From Aeromonas salmonicida subsp. salmonicida (GTDB lineage: Bacteria > Pseudomonadota > Gammaproteobacteria > Enterobacterales > Aeromonadaceae), in assembly GCF_001643305.1 (NCBI RefSeq), contig NZ_LSGW01000046.1, positions 1 to 64,000 on the forward strand: DNA of 64,000 nucleotides, read 5' to 3'. The notes beneath the pieces were generated by a model that worked only from the letters and a program-made list of their open reading frames with translations, had not been told where the DNA came from and searched no databases. Below, in pieces: positions 8,793-18,119 of this stretch (position 1 is its first letter; each line of letters starts with the position of its first letter). The position numbers and the translations under genes are program-made.

Positions 8793-9446
8793 TCAGGCAG
8801 AACGTTCTGACAGCAATTGACGATATTGCACCAGGTCCTCGATGGTCAGCACAGGCATCTGATGCAGGCGACCGAAGGCAACCAGGTCTGGCAGACGAGC
8901 CATGGAGCCATCTTCTTTGGTCAGCTCACATAAAACCCCGAACGGTTTGAGGCCGGCAAGCTGCATCAGATCGACTGTGGCTTCGGTATGGCCGCGGCGC
9001 GTCAGCACACCACCGGTACGAGCCCGTAACGGGAAGACATGGCCTGGGCGATGCAGATCGGACGGTTTGGCACCATCGGCGATGGCCGCGCGAATGGTCG
9101 TGATGCGATCGGCCGCTGAAACGCCCGTGGTAACCCCTTGCGCCGCCTCTATGGTGACGGTGAAAGCGGTCTGATAGTGGCTGGAGTTTGCCTCCACCAT
9201 CATGGGCAACGCCAGCTGGCGAACGCGCTCATCGGTCAGACAGAGGCAAACGATGCCGGAACACTCGCGGATCATCATGGCCATCTGTTCATTGGTCATG
9301 GTTTGTGCGGCGAAAATGAGATCCCCCTCGTTCTCCCGATCTTCATCGTCGGCCACCAAAACGCCGCGACCGGCGCGCAAGGCCGCGAGCGCCGCTTCGA
9401 CGCGCGCAAGGGGATCACCAAATTCACTGAGTAGAGACTGATTCAT
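8793..9446 (-). CDS. ribB: 3,4-dihydroxy-2-butanone 4-phosphate synthase
   Basis: A 217-aa riboflavin-pathway enzyme converting ribulose 5-phosphate to dihydroxybutanone phosphate and formate. The active-site stretch [18 protein letters not shown] near residues 35-55 and [11 protein letters not shown] with [11 protein letters not shown] are diagnostic. There is no fused GTP cyclohydrolase II domain, so this is the monofunctional form as in E. coli (also 217 aa). I chose the ATG at 9446, preceded by TTTAGGAG, over an upstream in-frame Met inside the leader. Expression is expected to be controlled by the FMN riboswitch in the leader. Confidence 0.97.
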   Translation of the reverse strand: MNQSLLSEFGDPLARVEAALAALRAGRGVLVADDEDRENEGDLIFAAQTMTNEQMAMMIRECSGIVCLCLTDERVRQLALPMMVEANSSHYQTAFTVTIEAAQGVTTGVSAADRITTIRAAIADGAKPSDLHRPGHVFPLRARTGGVLTRRGHTEATVDLMQLAGLKPFGVLCELTKEDGSMARLPDLVAFGRLHQMPVLTIEDLVQYRQLLSERSA

Positions 9447-9560
9447 GGTAAGACTCCTAAATAAGACAAGGACCAGAATCAGGGCATGGAAAGGCAGACA
9501 GAGATAGGTATGCAGCGGCCGGCCCAACGAGGGCATGCCTGCAATATCTGTCTTATCCTC
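9447..9560 (-). promoter_or_regulatory. Expression platform between FMN aptamer and ribB
   Basis: In the mRNA, ATAAGACA right after the aptamer (plus 9549-9556) is complementary to TGTCTTAT (plus 9461-9468), which sits directly 5' of the AGGAG ribosome binding site of ribB. This pairing could be exclusive with aptamer closure and control translation. The platform role is inference. Confidence 0.45.
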
Positions 9561-9707
9561 TTTCATCCGGACTATGACCGTCGGCTCCGGCATCTCACCG
9601 GATCTGCTGACCCCGACTCAGGTGTGAAACCAAAGTCGGGCGCTCGCGGGCTCCCCGAGTCAGATCGGGATACCGCCGGTGGGGAATTGCACCCCGCCCT
9701 GAGAATA
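9561..9707 (-). promoter_or_regulatory. FMN riboswitch (RFN element)
   Basis: The minus strand carries the conserved RFN blocks in order: TTCTCAGGGCGGGGTG, ATTCCCCACCGGCGGT, GCCCGCGAGCGC, GGTCAGCAGATCCGGTGAG, ATGCCGGAGCCGACGGT and AGTCCGGATGAAAG. These form the six-stem FMN aptamer. It lies in the leader of ribB, where FMN binding represses riboflavin synthesis in proteobacteria. The match is close throughout, and only the variable P3-P4 region differs from the textbook sequence. Confidence 0.97.
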
Positions 9708-9910
9708 AGCGCAGACAGCCTAAAGAAAAAAAACGCAGGATACCAGTCCAAAACCCATCAAAGATGAATACGGAACCGACCAGCGCCCGTAGACAACGAC
9801 TTGACCCAAGGACGCACGGCGCGCTGTCTTTTCTGATTTTGTTTATGGCATAGTGCCTGAAAAAACGCGCTGCCTGCGCAGACTCAGGCGCCAACACCAC
9901 AAACGGAATC

Positions 9911-10756
9911 ATGACAGAGATGGAAAAGAAAATACTGCTGACGGATTGTCCGGACGCCAAGGGCCTCATCGCCAAGATCACCAACATCTGCTACAAGCAC
10001 CAGCTCAACATCAACATGAACGACGAGTTCGTGGATCATGAAAACGGTCGCTTCTTCATGCGCACCGAGCTGGAGGGGCGTTTCAACGACGAGACCCTGC
10101 TGGCGGATCTGGATGATGCCCTGCCCGCCGGCGCCCAGCGCCGCCTGGTCAAGGCGGGCAAGAAGCGCATCGTCATCCTGGTGACCAAGGAGACCCACTG
10201 CCTCGGCGACATATTGATGAAGAACTATGCCGGTGCGCTGGACATGGACATAGTGGCGGTGATCGGCAACTACGATACGCTCGCCGAATTGACGGGCAAG
10301 TTCGACATTCCGTTCCACACCGTCAGCCATGAGGACCTGAGCCGCACCGAACACGAGGAGCAGGTACGTGCCATCATAGACGGCTACCAGCCCGACTATG
10401 TGATCCTGGCCAAGTACATGCGAGTGCTGACCCCGAGCTTCGTCGAAGCCTATCCGCGCAAGATCCTCAATATCCACCACTCCTTCCTGCCGGCCTTCAT
10501 CGGTGCCCGTCCCTACCGTCAGGCCTTCGATCGCGGAGTCAAGCTGATTGGCGCCACCGCCCACTTCGTCACCGACGATCTGGATGAGGGTCCCATCGTC
10601 GAGCAGGACGTGATCCATGTCGGTCACGCCTTCAGTGCCGATGACATGGCCAAAGCCGGTCGTGACGTGGAGAAATCCGTGCTGAGCCGCGCGCTGGAGC
10701 TGGTGCTCAATGAACGGGTGTTCGTCTACGGCAACAAGACGGTGGTGTTCAAGTAA
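9911..10756 (+). CDS. purU: Formyltetrahydrofolate deformylase
   Basis: A 281-aa enzyme hydrolysing 10-formyl-tetrahydrofolate to formate and tetrahydrofolate, which supplies formate for purine synthesis and balances one-carbon units. An N-terminal ACT domain (residues 1-85, DCPDAKGLIAKITN) senses Met/Gly in the family. The formyltransferase-like domain has the catalytic Asn-His-Asp set in ILNIHHSFLPAF and GPIVEQDV. A start at the next in-frame Met (MEKK, 9920) is also possible. It is divergent from the ribB leader and ends at a strong terminator. Confidence 0.96.
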   Translation: MTEMEKKILLTDCPDAKGLIAKITNICYKHQLNINMNDEFVDHENGRFFMRTELEGRFNDETLLADLDDALPAGAQRRLVKAGKKRIVILVTKETHCLGDILMKNYAGALDMDIVAVIGNYDTLAELTGKFDIPFHTVSHEDLSRTEHEEQVRAIIDGYQPDYVILAKYMRVLTPSFVEAYPRKILNIHHSFLPAFIGARPYRQAFDRGVKLIGATAHFVTDDLDEGPIVEQDVIHVGHAFSADDMAKAGRDVEKSVLSRALELVLNERVFVYGNKTVVFK

Positions 10757-10778
10757 CCCACCTGCCGCACCACGCCAG

Positions 10779-10813
10779 AAACAACAAAGGCTCCCGAGGG
10801 AGCCTTTGTTGTT
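10779..10813. terminator. Bidirectional terminator purU / DUF945 gene
   Basis: A long stem aacaacaaaggctccc/gggagcctttgttgtt lies between two convergent genes. Confidence 0.85.
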
Positions 10814-10825
10814 TCTGCCACCGAC

Positions 10826-12088
10826 TTACAGCGGCAGGCCATTGATGGTCATGGCACCCTTGTCGAGCTTCAGCTCGGCGGTCAGCTGGGCCTTGTCCGC
10901 CTTGAGATACCCCATGGCAGCGAACTGTTCCAGCATGGGGGCCAGTTGCGGCACCGCTTTGCCCAGTTTGTCACTGAGATTGGCATGCATCAGGCCGGAG
11001 AGGGCATGCATTCCCTGTTCGCTATTGAACAACTGTTCCAGCGAGGTGGATGCCAGCTTGACGTCCCCCTTCATGGAGACAGGCTCACCGTTGAGCTGGG
11101 CGCTCAAGTCCACCAGCTCCAGGGTCGCGCCGCGCTTGAGCAGCTTGTCCAGGGCTTGCTGGATGGCTTCATCTTCCACCCCTTGCCCGCTGGAGGCTTG
11201 CAGTGCCTGATAGCCTTCCAGATCCAGCCCTTTCAGATTCAGGGCCAGCTTGCTCTGGGTCAGCGCCAGATTATCGGTCTCGTTCTCCAGATTGAGAGTA
11301 TCCACCTTCATCTGATAGCTGCTGGAGAGGGTCTGGGCATCATCGCCTTCCAGTTGGGTTTCCGTGGTCAGGCCCTGCAGTGACACCTTGACGCTGTCTG
11401 GCAGCTGCACCGACAGCGCAGAGAGGGTCATGTCGCTACGGGGAGAGAGCCAGATCCCGCTGATCTCGGCCATGTCGGCGCTGCCCTTGAGCTCGGCCAG
11501 CACCATGTCCATCTTGCTCTGCTCTTCATGCAGTGTCATGCCCTGCCAGTGGAAGGTAACGTGACCGTTGCCATCCATATCGCCGCGGTAGTCGCCCGTC
11601 ATCGGCAGGAAACTGAACTCGTCGAGCCCCTGCTTGACCTTGAACTCGTTGGCCCAGAAGCGGCTGCTGTTGCTCATGGTCCAGAGGCTGCTGACCGACT
11701 CTATGCCAAACTGCCACTGCTCCAGCTTGAGGGCGCTGAACACAGTGGCCAGCGTGCCCTGCTTGGTGTCGAGCAGCATGTTGCTCTTGATATAGAGCGG
11801 CAGAATACGACTGTTGACGATGAACTGCGCCTCGACCGGCTCGCTCCCTTCCAGCTGACCGTCCAGGCTGGCCAGAGTTTGCGGCGTGACCACCACCTTC
11901 AAGATGCCGTCACGGGTAAACAGGTTGCTGGCGCCAGGCACCCAGCTCAGCTCGACGCCGCTCTCCTGCTTCACCTTGGCGATCTGCTCGTCCATGATGC
12001 GGTCAAACGTATTGCCCGTGTACCAGCAGGCACCCAGCCCACCCACTACCAAGGCCGCACACACGGCCAGCGTTACTCGCTTCTTCAT
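10826..12088 (-). CDS. YdgA-like DUF945 family protein
   Basis: A 420-aa protein with an N-terminal signal or anchor (KKRVTLAVCAALVVGGLGAC) followed by the repetitive beta-rich DUF945 region. The family is exported or envelope-associated and has no established biochemical activity. I set the start at the ATG at 12088: a GGAG lies about 11 bases upstream, inside an alternative TTG-initiated extension of six codons. The cysteine at the end of the hydrophobic stretch (GLGAC) is not a clean lipobox. It lies on the same strand as cardiolipin synthase, 95 bases downstream of it. Confidence 0.8.
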   Translation of the reverse strand: MKKRVTLAVCAALVVGGLGACWYTGNTFDRIMDEQIAKVKQESGVELSWVPGASNLFTRDGILKVVVTPQTLASLDGQLEGSEPVEAQFIVNSRILPLYIKSNMLLDTKQGTLATVFSALKLEQWQFGIESVSSLWTMSNSSRFWANEFKVKQGLDEFSFLPMTGDYRGDMDGNGHVTFHWQGMTLHEEQSKMDMVLAELKGSADMAEISGIWLSPRSDMTLSALSVQLPDSVKVSLQGLTTETQLEGDDAQTLSSSYQMKVDTLNLENETDNLALTQSKLALNLKGLDLEGYQALQASSGQGVEDEAIQQALDKLLKRGATLELVDLSAQLNGEPVSMKGDVKLASTSLEQLFNSEQGMHALSGLMHANLSDKLGKAVPQLAPMLEQFAAMGYLKADKAQLTAELKLDKGAMTINGLPL

Positions 12089-12183
12089 TTTTATATGATT
12101 CTCCAAAGGCTCATTGCCGCACTCTACGGGGCGATATCGGGGCTAGGCAAGTCCAATTCAGCATCGACCGCAATTATGTAATG

Positions 12184-13665
12184 TCACAGCAAGGGACTGA
12201 ACAGATAGAAGATGTTCTCCATTACCTTCTTGTACCTGGGACGATCGCGCCACTTGGCCAGGGACATGGGTGTCGCCTCCGTCATATAACCCTGTACCAG
12301 ATGGGTCATCTCGGCGACAAACAGCGGGTTGTCGATGAGCAGGGTCACCTCGAAGTTGAGCCAGAGGCTGCGTCTGTCCAGGTTTACCGTGCCCACCAGT
12401 GCGAAGTCGTCATCCACCAGCACGCTCTTGGTGTGGAGCAGTCCGGCATCGTAGCGATAGACTTCAACCCCGGCCTCCAGCAGCTCCTCCATGAAGGCAT
12501 TGCAGGCATGGTTGGCCATGATGGAGTCATTGCGCGCAGGCAACACCAGTTGCACCTGCACCCCTCGCGCCGCCGCCGAGGAGAGCGCCGCCGCCAGGGG
12601 ATCGTCCGGCACGAAATAGGGGGTGGTCAGCACCAGGTGGTGACGGGCCTGGTAGATGGCCAGCAACAGGCTCTGCTGGATGCAGTCACCGCCAACGAAG
12701 GGGCCGGACGGGATCAGCTGGGCCCGGTAGTTGCTCTGGGGCCAGGCTTCCGGATCATGCTGCAGGCTGTCGAGCAACCGCTCGCCGGTCTCCATCTCCC
12801 AATCCCAGACGAAGATGGACCACATCAGCGGCACCACGGGCCCCTGCACCCGGATCATGATATCGACCCACTGGCCTACCCCGGCGTTCTGCTTGAAGAA
12901 GCGGGGATCCACCATGTTCATGGAGCCGGTGTAACCCACCCTGTCATCGATCACTACCAGCTTGCGGTGCATGCGCAGATCCTGGCGCTGGAACGGGATG
13001 CGCCAGGCACCGACCGGCAGCACCTCCACCAGTTTGACCCCGGCCTTGCGCAGCTTTTTGGGCCAGTGCGAGCGGAAAAACGCCTTGCTGCCCATGGAAT
13101 CGAGCAGCAGACGACAATCCACGCCGCGCGCCGCCACTTCCATCAAGGCGTCGCACACATCGTCGGTATCGCCGCCGGGGTGCCAGATGTAGTACTCCAG
13201 ATAGCAGGACTGGGAGGATTGGCGGATGTCGCGCGCTATCTCGCGCAGTATCGATTCGGGTTGGCTCAGCAAGGTCATGCGGTTGCCGGAGAGCATGGGC
13301 ATGGCCAGCCGCCCCTGGATCAGATCGTGCAATGGCTGGGCCTTGCTGCCCACCTCGCAGCAGTGCTGGGGAAAGAGCCTGGCCAGCTGCCGGATCCAGA
13401 TAGCGTAGGGGCGGTACATGGCCTTGGCCCGTTCTGCGCGGCGGCGACCGAGCCGGATCTCGCCAAACAGCACATAGAAGCCGACCCCGGCAAACGGGAT
13501 GGCATAGATGAGCGCCAGCCAGGCCAGCGAGACGCCGATGGGGCGCCGCTTCATCACCACCCGCAAGGAGATCCCTGCCACGATCACGGTGTGAAATAGC
13601 AGCAGCAGCCAACCAAGAAACTGGGAAAACAGCAGCTGGATGTCGTACTCCAAACCATTGATCAA
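12184..13665 (-). CDS. clsA: Cardiolipin synthase A
   Basis: A 493-aa membrane enzyme condensing two phosphatidylglycerols into cardiolipin. Two N-terminal membrane helices (FLGWLLLLFHTVIVAGI and SLAWLALIYAIPFAGVGFYV) are followed by two phospholipase-D HKD motifs: MHRKLVVIDDRVGYTGSMN and LLHTKSVLVDDDFALVGTVN. The C-terminus ends FYLFSPLL as in E. coli ClsA (486 aa). I chose a TTG start at 13665 because AAAGGAG lies five bases upstream and the length then fits; a longer upstream reading has no ribosome binding site. It is divergent from the DUF1439 gene. Confidence 0.93.
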   Translation of the reverse strand: MINGLEYDIQLLFSQFLGWLLLLFHTVIVAGISLRVVMKRRPIGVSLAWLALIYAIPFAGVGFYVLFGEIRLGRRRAERAKAMYRPYAIWIRQLARLFPQHCCEVGSKAQPLHDLIQGRLAMPMLSGNRMTLLSQPESILREIARDIRQSSQSCYLEYYIWHPGGDTDDVCDALMEVAARGVDCRLLLDSMGSKAFFRSHWPKKLRKAGVKLVEVLPVGAWRIPFQRQDLRMHRKLVVIDDRVGYTGSMNMVDPRFFKQNAGVGQWVDIMIRVQGPVVPLMWSIFVWDWEMETGERLLDSLQHDPEAWPQSNYRAQLIPSGPFVGGDCIQQSLLLAIYQARHHLVLTTPYFVPDDPLAAALSSAAARGVQVQLVLPARNDSIMANHACNAFMEELLEAGVEVYRYDAGLLHTKSVLVDDDFALVGTVNLDRRSLWLNFEVTLLIDNPLFVAEMTHLVQGYMTEATPMSLAKWRDRPRYKKVMENIFYLFSPLL

Positions 13666-13761
13666 GAGGACTCCTTTTACATCAGGGTAAATGCGGTGGG
13701 CAGACCCCACGGGGCCAGGATGGTATGCTGTGAAACACATCCATTCTATCAGGTCGTTAGC

Positions 13762-14304
13762 ATGATCCTGCAATCTATGCTGCTCAGTCTGGCCATGCTA
13801 GGTCAAGGCTCATATGACATCAATGAGCAACAAATAAATCAGTACCTGCAATCCCAGGTACAAGTGAACAAACAGCTGGAATTACCCGGCATCATCAAGG
13901 CCCACGTACAGCTCGAGCAGAGTGACGTCCAGATAGGGCGTCAGAGCCCGGATACCGCCCGTGTCTATGGCAAGGGAAAACTGAGGATCGCCCTGCCGGA
14001 TCAGACCGAATACGATGCGCGTCTGAACATGACCTACGAGGCCAGACCACGCTATGACAAGGCTCAGAGCGCCCTCTTCCTCGACAACATCAAGTTGATT
14101 GAGTACAAGCTGGAACCGGAAGCGGCGCAGCAGAAGTTCGGCTTCATGCTGGGCATGCTGCTGCAAAGCATGGAGAAACGGCTGGAGACCCAGCCCGTCT
14201 ATCGGCTGAACGACAAGGACCCGAACCAGGCCTGGCTGAAAGAGAATCTGCTGGGGCTTGAGTTGTCACCGGGCAAGATCCACCTGCTGACCAAGCCGCA
14301 GTGA
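13762..14304 (+). CDS. DUF1439 family protein (YceB-like)
   Basis: A 180-aa exported protein. The start at 13762 opens a short hydrophobic signal (ILQSMLLSLAMLG). Unlike E. coli YceB there is no lipobox Cys, so it is probably periplasmic rather than lipidated. The body (YDINEQQINQYLQSQ, later QPVYRLNDKD and LELSPGKIHLL) aligns well with YceB/DUF1439, a lipid-binding-like fold of unknown role. It is divergent from clsA, sharing about 95 bases of upstream DNA. Confidence 0.82.
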   Translation: MILQSMLLSLAMLGQGSYDINEQQINQYLQSQVQVNKQLELPGIIKAHVQLEQSDVQIGRQSPDTARVYGKGKLRIALPDQTEYDARLNMTYEARPRYDKAQSALFLDNIKLIEYKLEPEAAQQKFGFMLGMLLQSMEKRLETQPVYRLNDKDPNQAWLKENLLGLELSPGKIHLLTKPQ

Positions 14305-14308
14305 GTCG

Positions 14309-14749
14309 TCAGTTGTAGACGGGGGTGTTGGCCTGACGCACCAGCAGCTCGATCTGGTAACCCTGTTCGCGCTGCTGGTCATAGAGAGAAAAGAGGGGGC
14401 CATCGAGCTCATGCAGGGGCAGGTCAGCAAAACCGGCCTTGAGGTAAAACGGCTTCTCGAATGGCAATGCCTGACACACCACTGGCTTGTCCACCAGATC
14501 ACTGCAGGCATGTTGCAGCAAACGGGAGCCCAGCCCCAGTGACTGGTAGTGGGGCAGCAACCGAAAACCGCACAGGTGGTAGTAATCCTGTTCGTCGCGC
14601 AGGCGTACGGCGCCCACCAGCCAGTGCGCATCGCGCACCACGAAGATACGCTCAGCCAAATCCGGCACGTAATGGGAGAAAGTCGTTTCGTAGTAATCCC
14701 TGATCAGGGAAAGATCCGCATCACAGTACTCTTCGAACGTGAGTTCCAT
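14309..14749 (-). CDS. GNAT family N-acetyltransferase
   Basis: A 146-aa single-domain GNAT. The acetyl-CoA-binding A motif is HYQSLGLGSRLLQHA (about residues 76-90), and the C-terminal FEKPFYLKAGF is the typical motif B region. The substrate cannot be predicted. I chose the ATG at 14749, where the family homology begins. It is convergent with the DUF1439 gene, only four bases apart and without a clear terminator between them. Confidence 0.82.
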   Translation of the reverse strand: MELTFEEYCDADLSLIRDYYETTFSHYVPDLAERIFVVRDAHWLVGAVRLRDEQDYYHLCGFRLLPHYQSLGLGSRLLQHACSDLVDKPVVCQALPFEKPFYLKAGFADLPLHELDGPLFSLYDQQREQGYQIELLVRQANTPVYN

Positions 14750-15222
14750 CGCCCGCTTGCTTATCACACCCGTTCCATCCTTGGCCGCTCGGCCAGTCTT
14801 CAAATGTCAGTGGCTGCTAGGAAAGAGATCCGACCAGACAAGTCAGCAAGATATCACGCCTTTTAGTAACAAAAAAGCCAGTAACCGCGCCTATTTGTAC
14901 ACTTTTTAACACACTGCTGACCGCATAAATCACAGGCAATGCTACCACGGTATCCCAATGTGGGCACGGCTTGCTCGCGGTGATTAATTTTACGGCAAGG
15001 GACTATTTAATCGTACGTAAACCTATGATTTAAAATATCAAAATCACTTCGTAAACATTTGTTAACAAGCCTGATGAGTTACACCCAGCCATAAAAAGCC
15101 TCAATCGAATAGCAATCTTGGTGTTTCACCCTATGGTGAAGCCTTGGCATAGCATAGCGCTGTCGTTGCCTGAGTGGGACAACCCCCACGCTGTCACCTC
15201 ACCACTTTGCCAAGGAGATACC
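14750..15222. other. Long leader/intergenic region upstream of lasA
   Basis: This 470-base region between the divergent GNAT and LasA genes is AT-rich around 14990-15110, which suits a regulated promoter for a secreted protease. No gene, repeat or clear operator is recognisable. Confidence 0.4.
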
Positions 15223-16386
15223 ATGTTCAAACCTATCCCTTCCCTGCTGATGCTGGCACTGCTGCCCACCGCCAGCTGGGCCGGCGACATCCACATCCCG
15301 ATTGCTCCCTACCACTTCACCCAGCAGCAGCTCAACGCCACCGGCGGCGCCACTGTGCCACTGGACGAGGCCCACTTCGTGTTTGGCGAGGCAGCCATGG
15401 CGTTCGATCTGCACGACTTTCTGCTGCAACAGGCGCCTCACCTGCTGCCCAAGGAAGAGGTGATCCTGCACTGGAGCGGCATTACCAGCCTCAACCCCCA
15501 ACTGCTGCTGGCCCTTATGGAGGCAAACAGCCAGCTCATCTCGGCCCCCTCCAAGCAAGCCATGGCGGCACCCTTCGCCAAGCTGGTCAAGGCCCGGGGA
15601 TTCGATAACCAGCTCGAACAGATGGCACGCCAGCTCTCCGAGCGCTTCTACCAGGCCAAAGCCCAGCTGCGACTGAGCCAGCGCAGCGTCCCTGCCCTCC
15701 CCCCGCTGGCGGCGCATCAGGCCGCCCTGGGCAGTCTGCTTGGCCCGCACGAGCGGCAGCAGTTGAGCGAGCAGTGGCAGACCCTGTTTGGCAAGGAAGC
15801 CATGACGTCGCCCAAAGCCCCTGCTGCGCTTCCCTCGGCCCGGCTGGCCGGTGGCCAGTTCCAGCTGCCCTGGCGCCAGGGCTACAGCTGGAAGGTGAAC
15901 GGCGCCCACTCCCATACCGGTTCGGGCTACCCCTACTCCTCCATCGACGTCTCCTACGACTGGCCGGGCTGGGGCGGTGCCACCTACACTGTCACCGCCG
16001 CCAACAGCGGCACTGTCACCGTCTTCTCCCGCTGCCAGGTGCGGATCACGGCCCCCAACGGCTGGGCCACCAACTACTACCACATGAGCGGCATCTCGGT
16101 ACGCAGCGGCGACTATGTGGCGGCGGATACCCCCATAGGCACCTACGCCAGCAATCGCAACGAGGCGCTGTGCGAGGGCGGTTCCTCCACGGGTCCGCAC
16201 CTGCACTTCTCCCTGCTCTACAACGGCGTGTTCCAGTCCCTGCAGGGACAGCGTCTGAGCAGCTATGCCGTCAACGTCGGCGCCAGCAACTACGACGACA
16301 ACTGCAACCGCTTCTGGCTGCAGAACAGCCGCAACGGCCAGCGCTTCTGTGCCTGGCAGCCACTCTATAACAACGGCCTCGACTGA
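15223..16386 (+). CDS. LasA-type M23 metallopeptidase (staphylolysin/beta-lytic)
   Basis: A 387-aa secreted preproenzyme. An AAGGAG site precedes the ATG at 15223; the signal peptide ends at SWA. A propeptide (about residues 20-205) precedes an M23A catalytic domain of about 180 residues. Zinc ligands are in GAHSHTGSG (His), SSIDVSYDW (Asp) and GPHLHFSL (His-x-His). Cysteines in SRCQVR/EALCEGG and NCNRF/QRFCAW match the two disulphides of LasA-type enzymes. The family cleaves glycine-rich peptides such as elastin and staphylococcal crossbridges. It belongs to a cluster of secreted hydrolases with the amylase downstream. Confidence 0.92.
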   Translation: MFKPIPSLLMLALLPTASWAGDIHIPIAPYHFTQQQLNATGGATVPLDEAHFVFGEAAMAFDLHDFLLQQAPHLLPKEEVILHWSGITSLNPQLLLALMEANSQLISAPSKQAMAAPFAKLVKARGFDNQLEQMARQLSERFYQAKAQLRLSQRSVPALPPLAAHQAALGSLLGPHERQQLSEQWQTLFGKEAMTSPKAPAALPSARLAGGQFQLPWRQGYSWKVNGAHSHTGSGYPYSSIDVSYDWPGWGGATYTVTAANSGTVTVFSRCQVRITAPNGWATNYYHMSGISVRSGDYVAADTPIGTYASNRNEALCEGGSSTGPHLHFSLLYNGVFQSLQGQRLSSYAVNVGASNYDDNCNRFWLQNSRNGQRFCAWQPLYNNGLD

Positions 16387-16512
16387 GTTGCCGGCCAACC
16401 GCTGCAGTGATGGGAAAGTCAGTAATGACGGGGCCAGGCGGTTTTATGCAAGCCGTCACAGATCCGCACAGTCTGCTTTGAAAACGCTCACAAAACAGTC
16501 AAAAGGAGATTG

Positions 16513-16561
16513 CCGGCCCGAAGGGCCGGTGTGAGGCTCTGGGTGCCCACATGGGCACCCA
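16513..16561 (+). promoter_or_regulatory. Two adjacent hairpins directly upstream of the amylase gene
   Basis: An inverted repeat ccggccc/gggccgg (16513-16529) and a second, tgggtgccc/gggcaccca (16540-16561), lie just before the amylase ribosome binding site (CAAGGA). They lack T runs, so they may stabilise the mRNA or act as an operator rather than terminate. Confidence 0.4.
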
Positions 16562-16578
16562 AACAAGGACAGACAATA

Positions 16579-17976
16579 ATGAAAAAAACAGCGGGAATCT
16601 GGGTGATCGCAGGCATGCTGATCGCCCCTCTGGCACACGCCGACGTCATACTGCACGCCTTCAACTGGCAATACAGCGAAGTCATCGCCAAGGCCGATCT
16701 CATCAAGGCCGCCGGCTACAAGCAGGTGCTCATCTCGCCGCCCCTCAAATCATCGGGCAACGAGTGGTGGGCACGCTATCAACCGCAGGATCTGCGCCTC
16801 ATCGATACCCCCCTTGGCAACAAACAGGATCTCGAGCAGCTGATCGCCGCCATGCAGGCAAGAGGCATAGCCGTCTATGCCGATATTGTGCTCAACCACA
16901 TGGCCAACGAGAGCTGGAAGCGCAGCGATCTCAACTACCCGGGCAGCGAGCTGCTCGGCCAGTATGCGGCCAACCCCACCTACTTCGAACGCCAGAAGCT
17001 GTTCGGCGATCTCGGCCAGAACTTGCTGGCCGGATCGGATTTTCACCCCGAAGGCTGCATCACCGACTGGAGCGATCCGGGCCACGTCCAGTACTGGCGC
17101 CTGTGTGGCGGCGCCGGTGACAAGGGGCTGCCGGACCTTGATCCCAACAACTGGGTAGTGAGCCAGCAGCAGGCTTATCTCAAGGCGCTCAAGGGGATGG
17201 GTATCAAGGGCTTTCGGGTCGATGCGGTCAAGCACATGAGCGATTACCAGATCAATGCAGTGTTCACCCCAGAGATAAAACAGGGCATGCACGTCTTTGG
17301 CGAGGTGATCACCACGGGGGGCGCCGGCAGCACGGATTACGAGCGCTTCCTCAAACCCTATCTCGACAACAGCGGTCAGGGGGCCTATGACTTTCCGCTG
17401 TTTGCTTCCCTGCGCGGGGCGCTCGGTTATGGCGGCAGCATGAGCCTGCTGGCCGACCCCGGTGCCTACGGTCAGGCCCTGCCGGGCAGCCGTGCCGTCA
17501 CCTTCGCCATCACCCACGACATTCCCACCAACGATGGCTTTCGCTACCAGATCCTGAACCAGACCGACGAGAAGCTGGCCTATGCCTACCTGCTCGGTCG
17601 CGATGGTGGCTCGCCGCTGGTCTATTCCGATCACGGCGAGACCCAGGCCAAGGATGGGCTGCGCTGGCAGGATTATTACCAGCGCGCGGATCTCAAAGGC
17701 ATGATCCGCTTCCATAACGCCGTACAGGGCCAGCCCATGCAACTGGTCGGCAGCGGCGACTGCTTCGTGCTGTTCAAACGGGGCAAGCAGGGGCTGGTTG
17801 GTGTCAACAAGTGCGAGTACGAGCAGGAGTACTGGCTCGATACCGCCAAATTCGAGATGAACTGGTATCGCAATTACCGGGATGTGCTCGATCAAAATGC
17901 CGTCATCAATGTGCAGAGTCAGTGGGTGCGGGTCGCCATTCCCGCCCGCAGCGCCCGACTCTGGCTGCAAGAATAA
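16579..17976 (+). CDS. Secreted alpha-amylase (GH13)
   Basis: A 465-aa enzyme hydrolysing alpha-1,4 glucans. The signal peptide is KKTAGIWVIAGMLIAPLAHA. The (beta/alpha)8 barrel shows the GH13 conserved regions: I VYADIVLNHMA, II GFRVDAVKH with the Asp nucleophile, III HVFGEVI with the acid/base Glu, and IV FAITHDIP, where the third catalytic Asp sits in THD rather than the usual NHD. The size fits single-domain secreted amylases of Aeromonas. Two hairpins precede the ribosome binding site. It lies downstream of lasA on the same strand, with about 190 bases between them. Confidence 0.93.
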   Translation: MKKTAGIWVIAGMLIAPLAHADVILHAFNWQYSEVIAKADLIKAAGYKQVLISPPLKSSGNEWWARYQPQDLRLIDTPLGNKQDLEQLIAAMQARGIAVYADIVLNHMANESWKRSDLNYPGSELLGQYAANPTYFERQKLFGDLGQNLLAGSDFHPEGCITDWSDPGHVQYWRLCGGAGDKGLPDLDPNNWVVSQQQAYLKALKGMGIKGFRVDAVKHMSDYQINAVFTPEIKQGMHVFGEVITTGGAGSTDYERFLKPYLDNSGQGAYDFPLFASLRGALGYGGSMSLLADPGAYGQALPGSRAVTFAITHDIPTNDGFRYQILNQTDEKLAYAYLLGRDGGSPLVYSDHGETQAKDGLRWQDYYQRADLKGMIRFHNAVQGQPMQLVGSGDCFVLFKRGKQGLVGVNKCEYEQEYWLDTAKFEMNWYRNYRDVLDQNAVINVQSQWVRVAIPARSARLWLQE

Positions 17977-18119
17977 GGAGTATTACTCTGCCAGGGGCCG
18001 CCACTGCGCGGCCCCGCTTGTTTACTCCGCCTATTTCAACCCGGCGCTCATCGGCAGCTTGTTCTGCCACCATCAGGATGCTTTACTCACAAGGCCAATC
18101 AGGCTGAAGGAGCAAGCCG

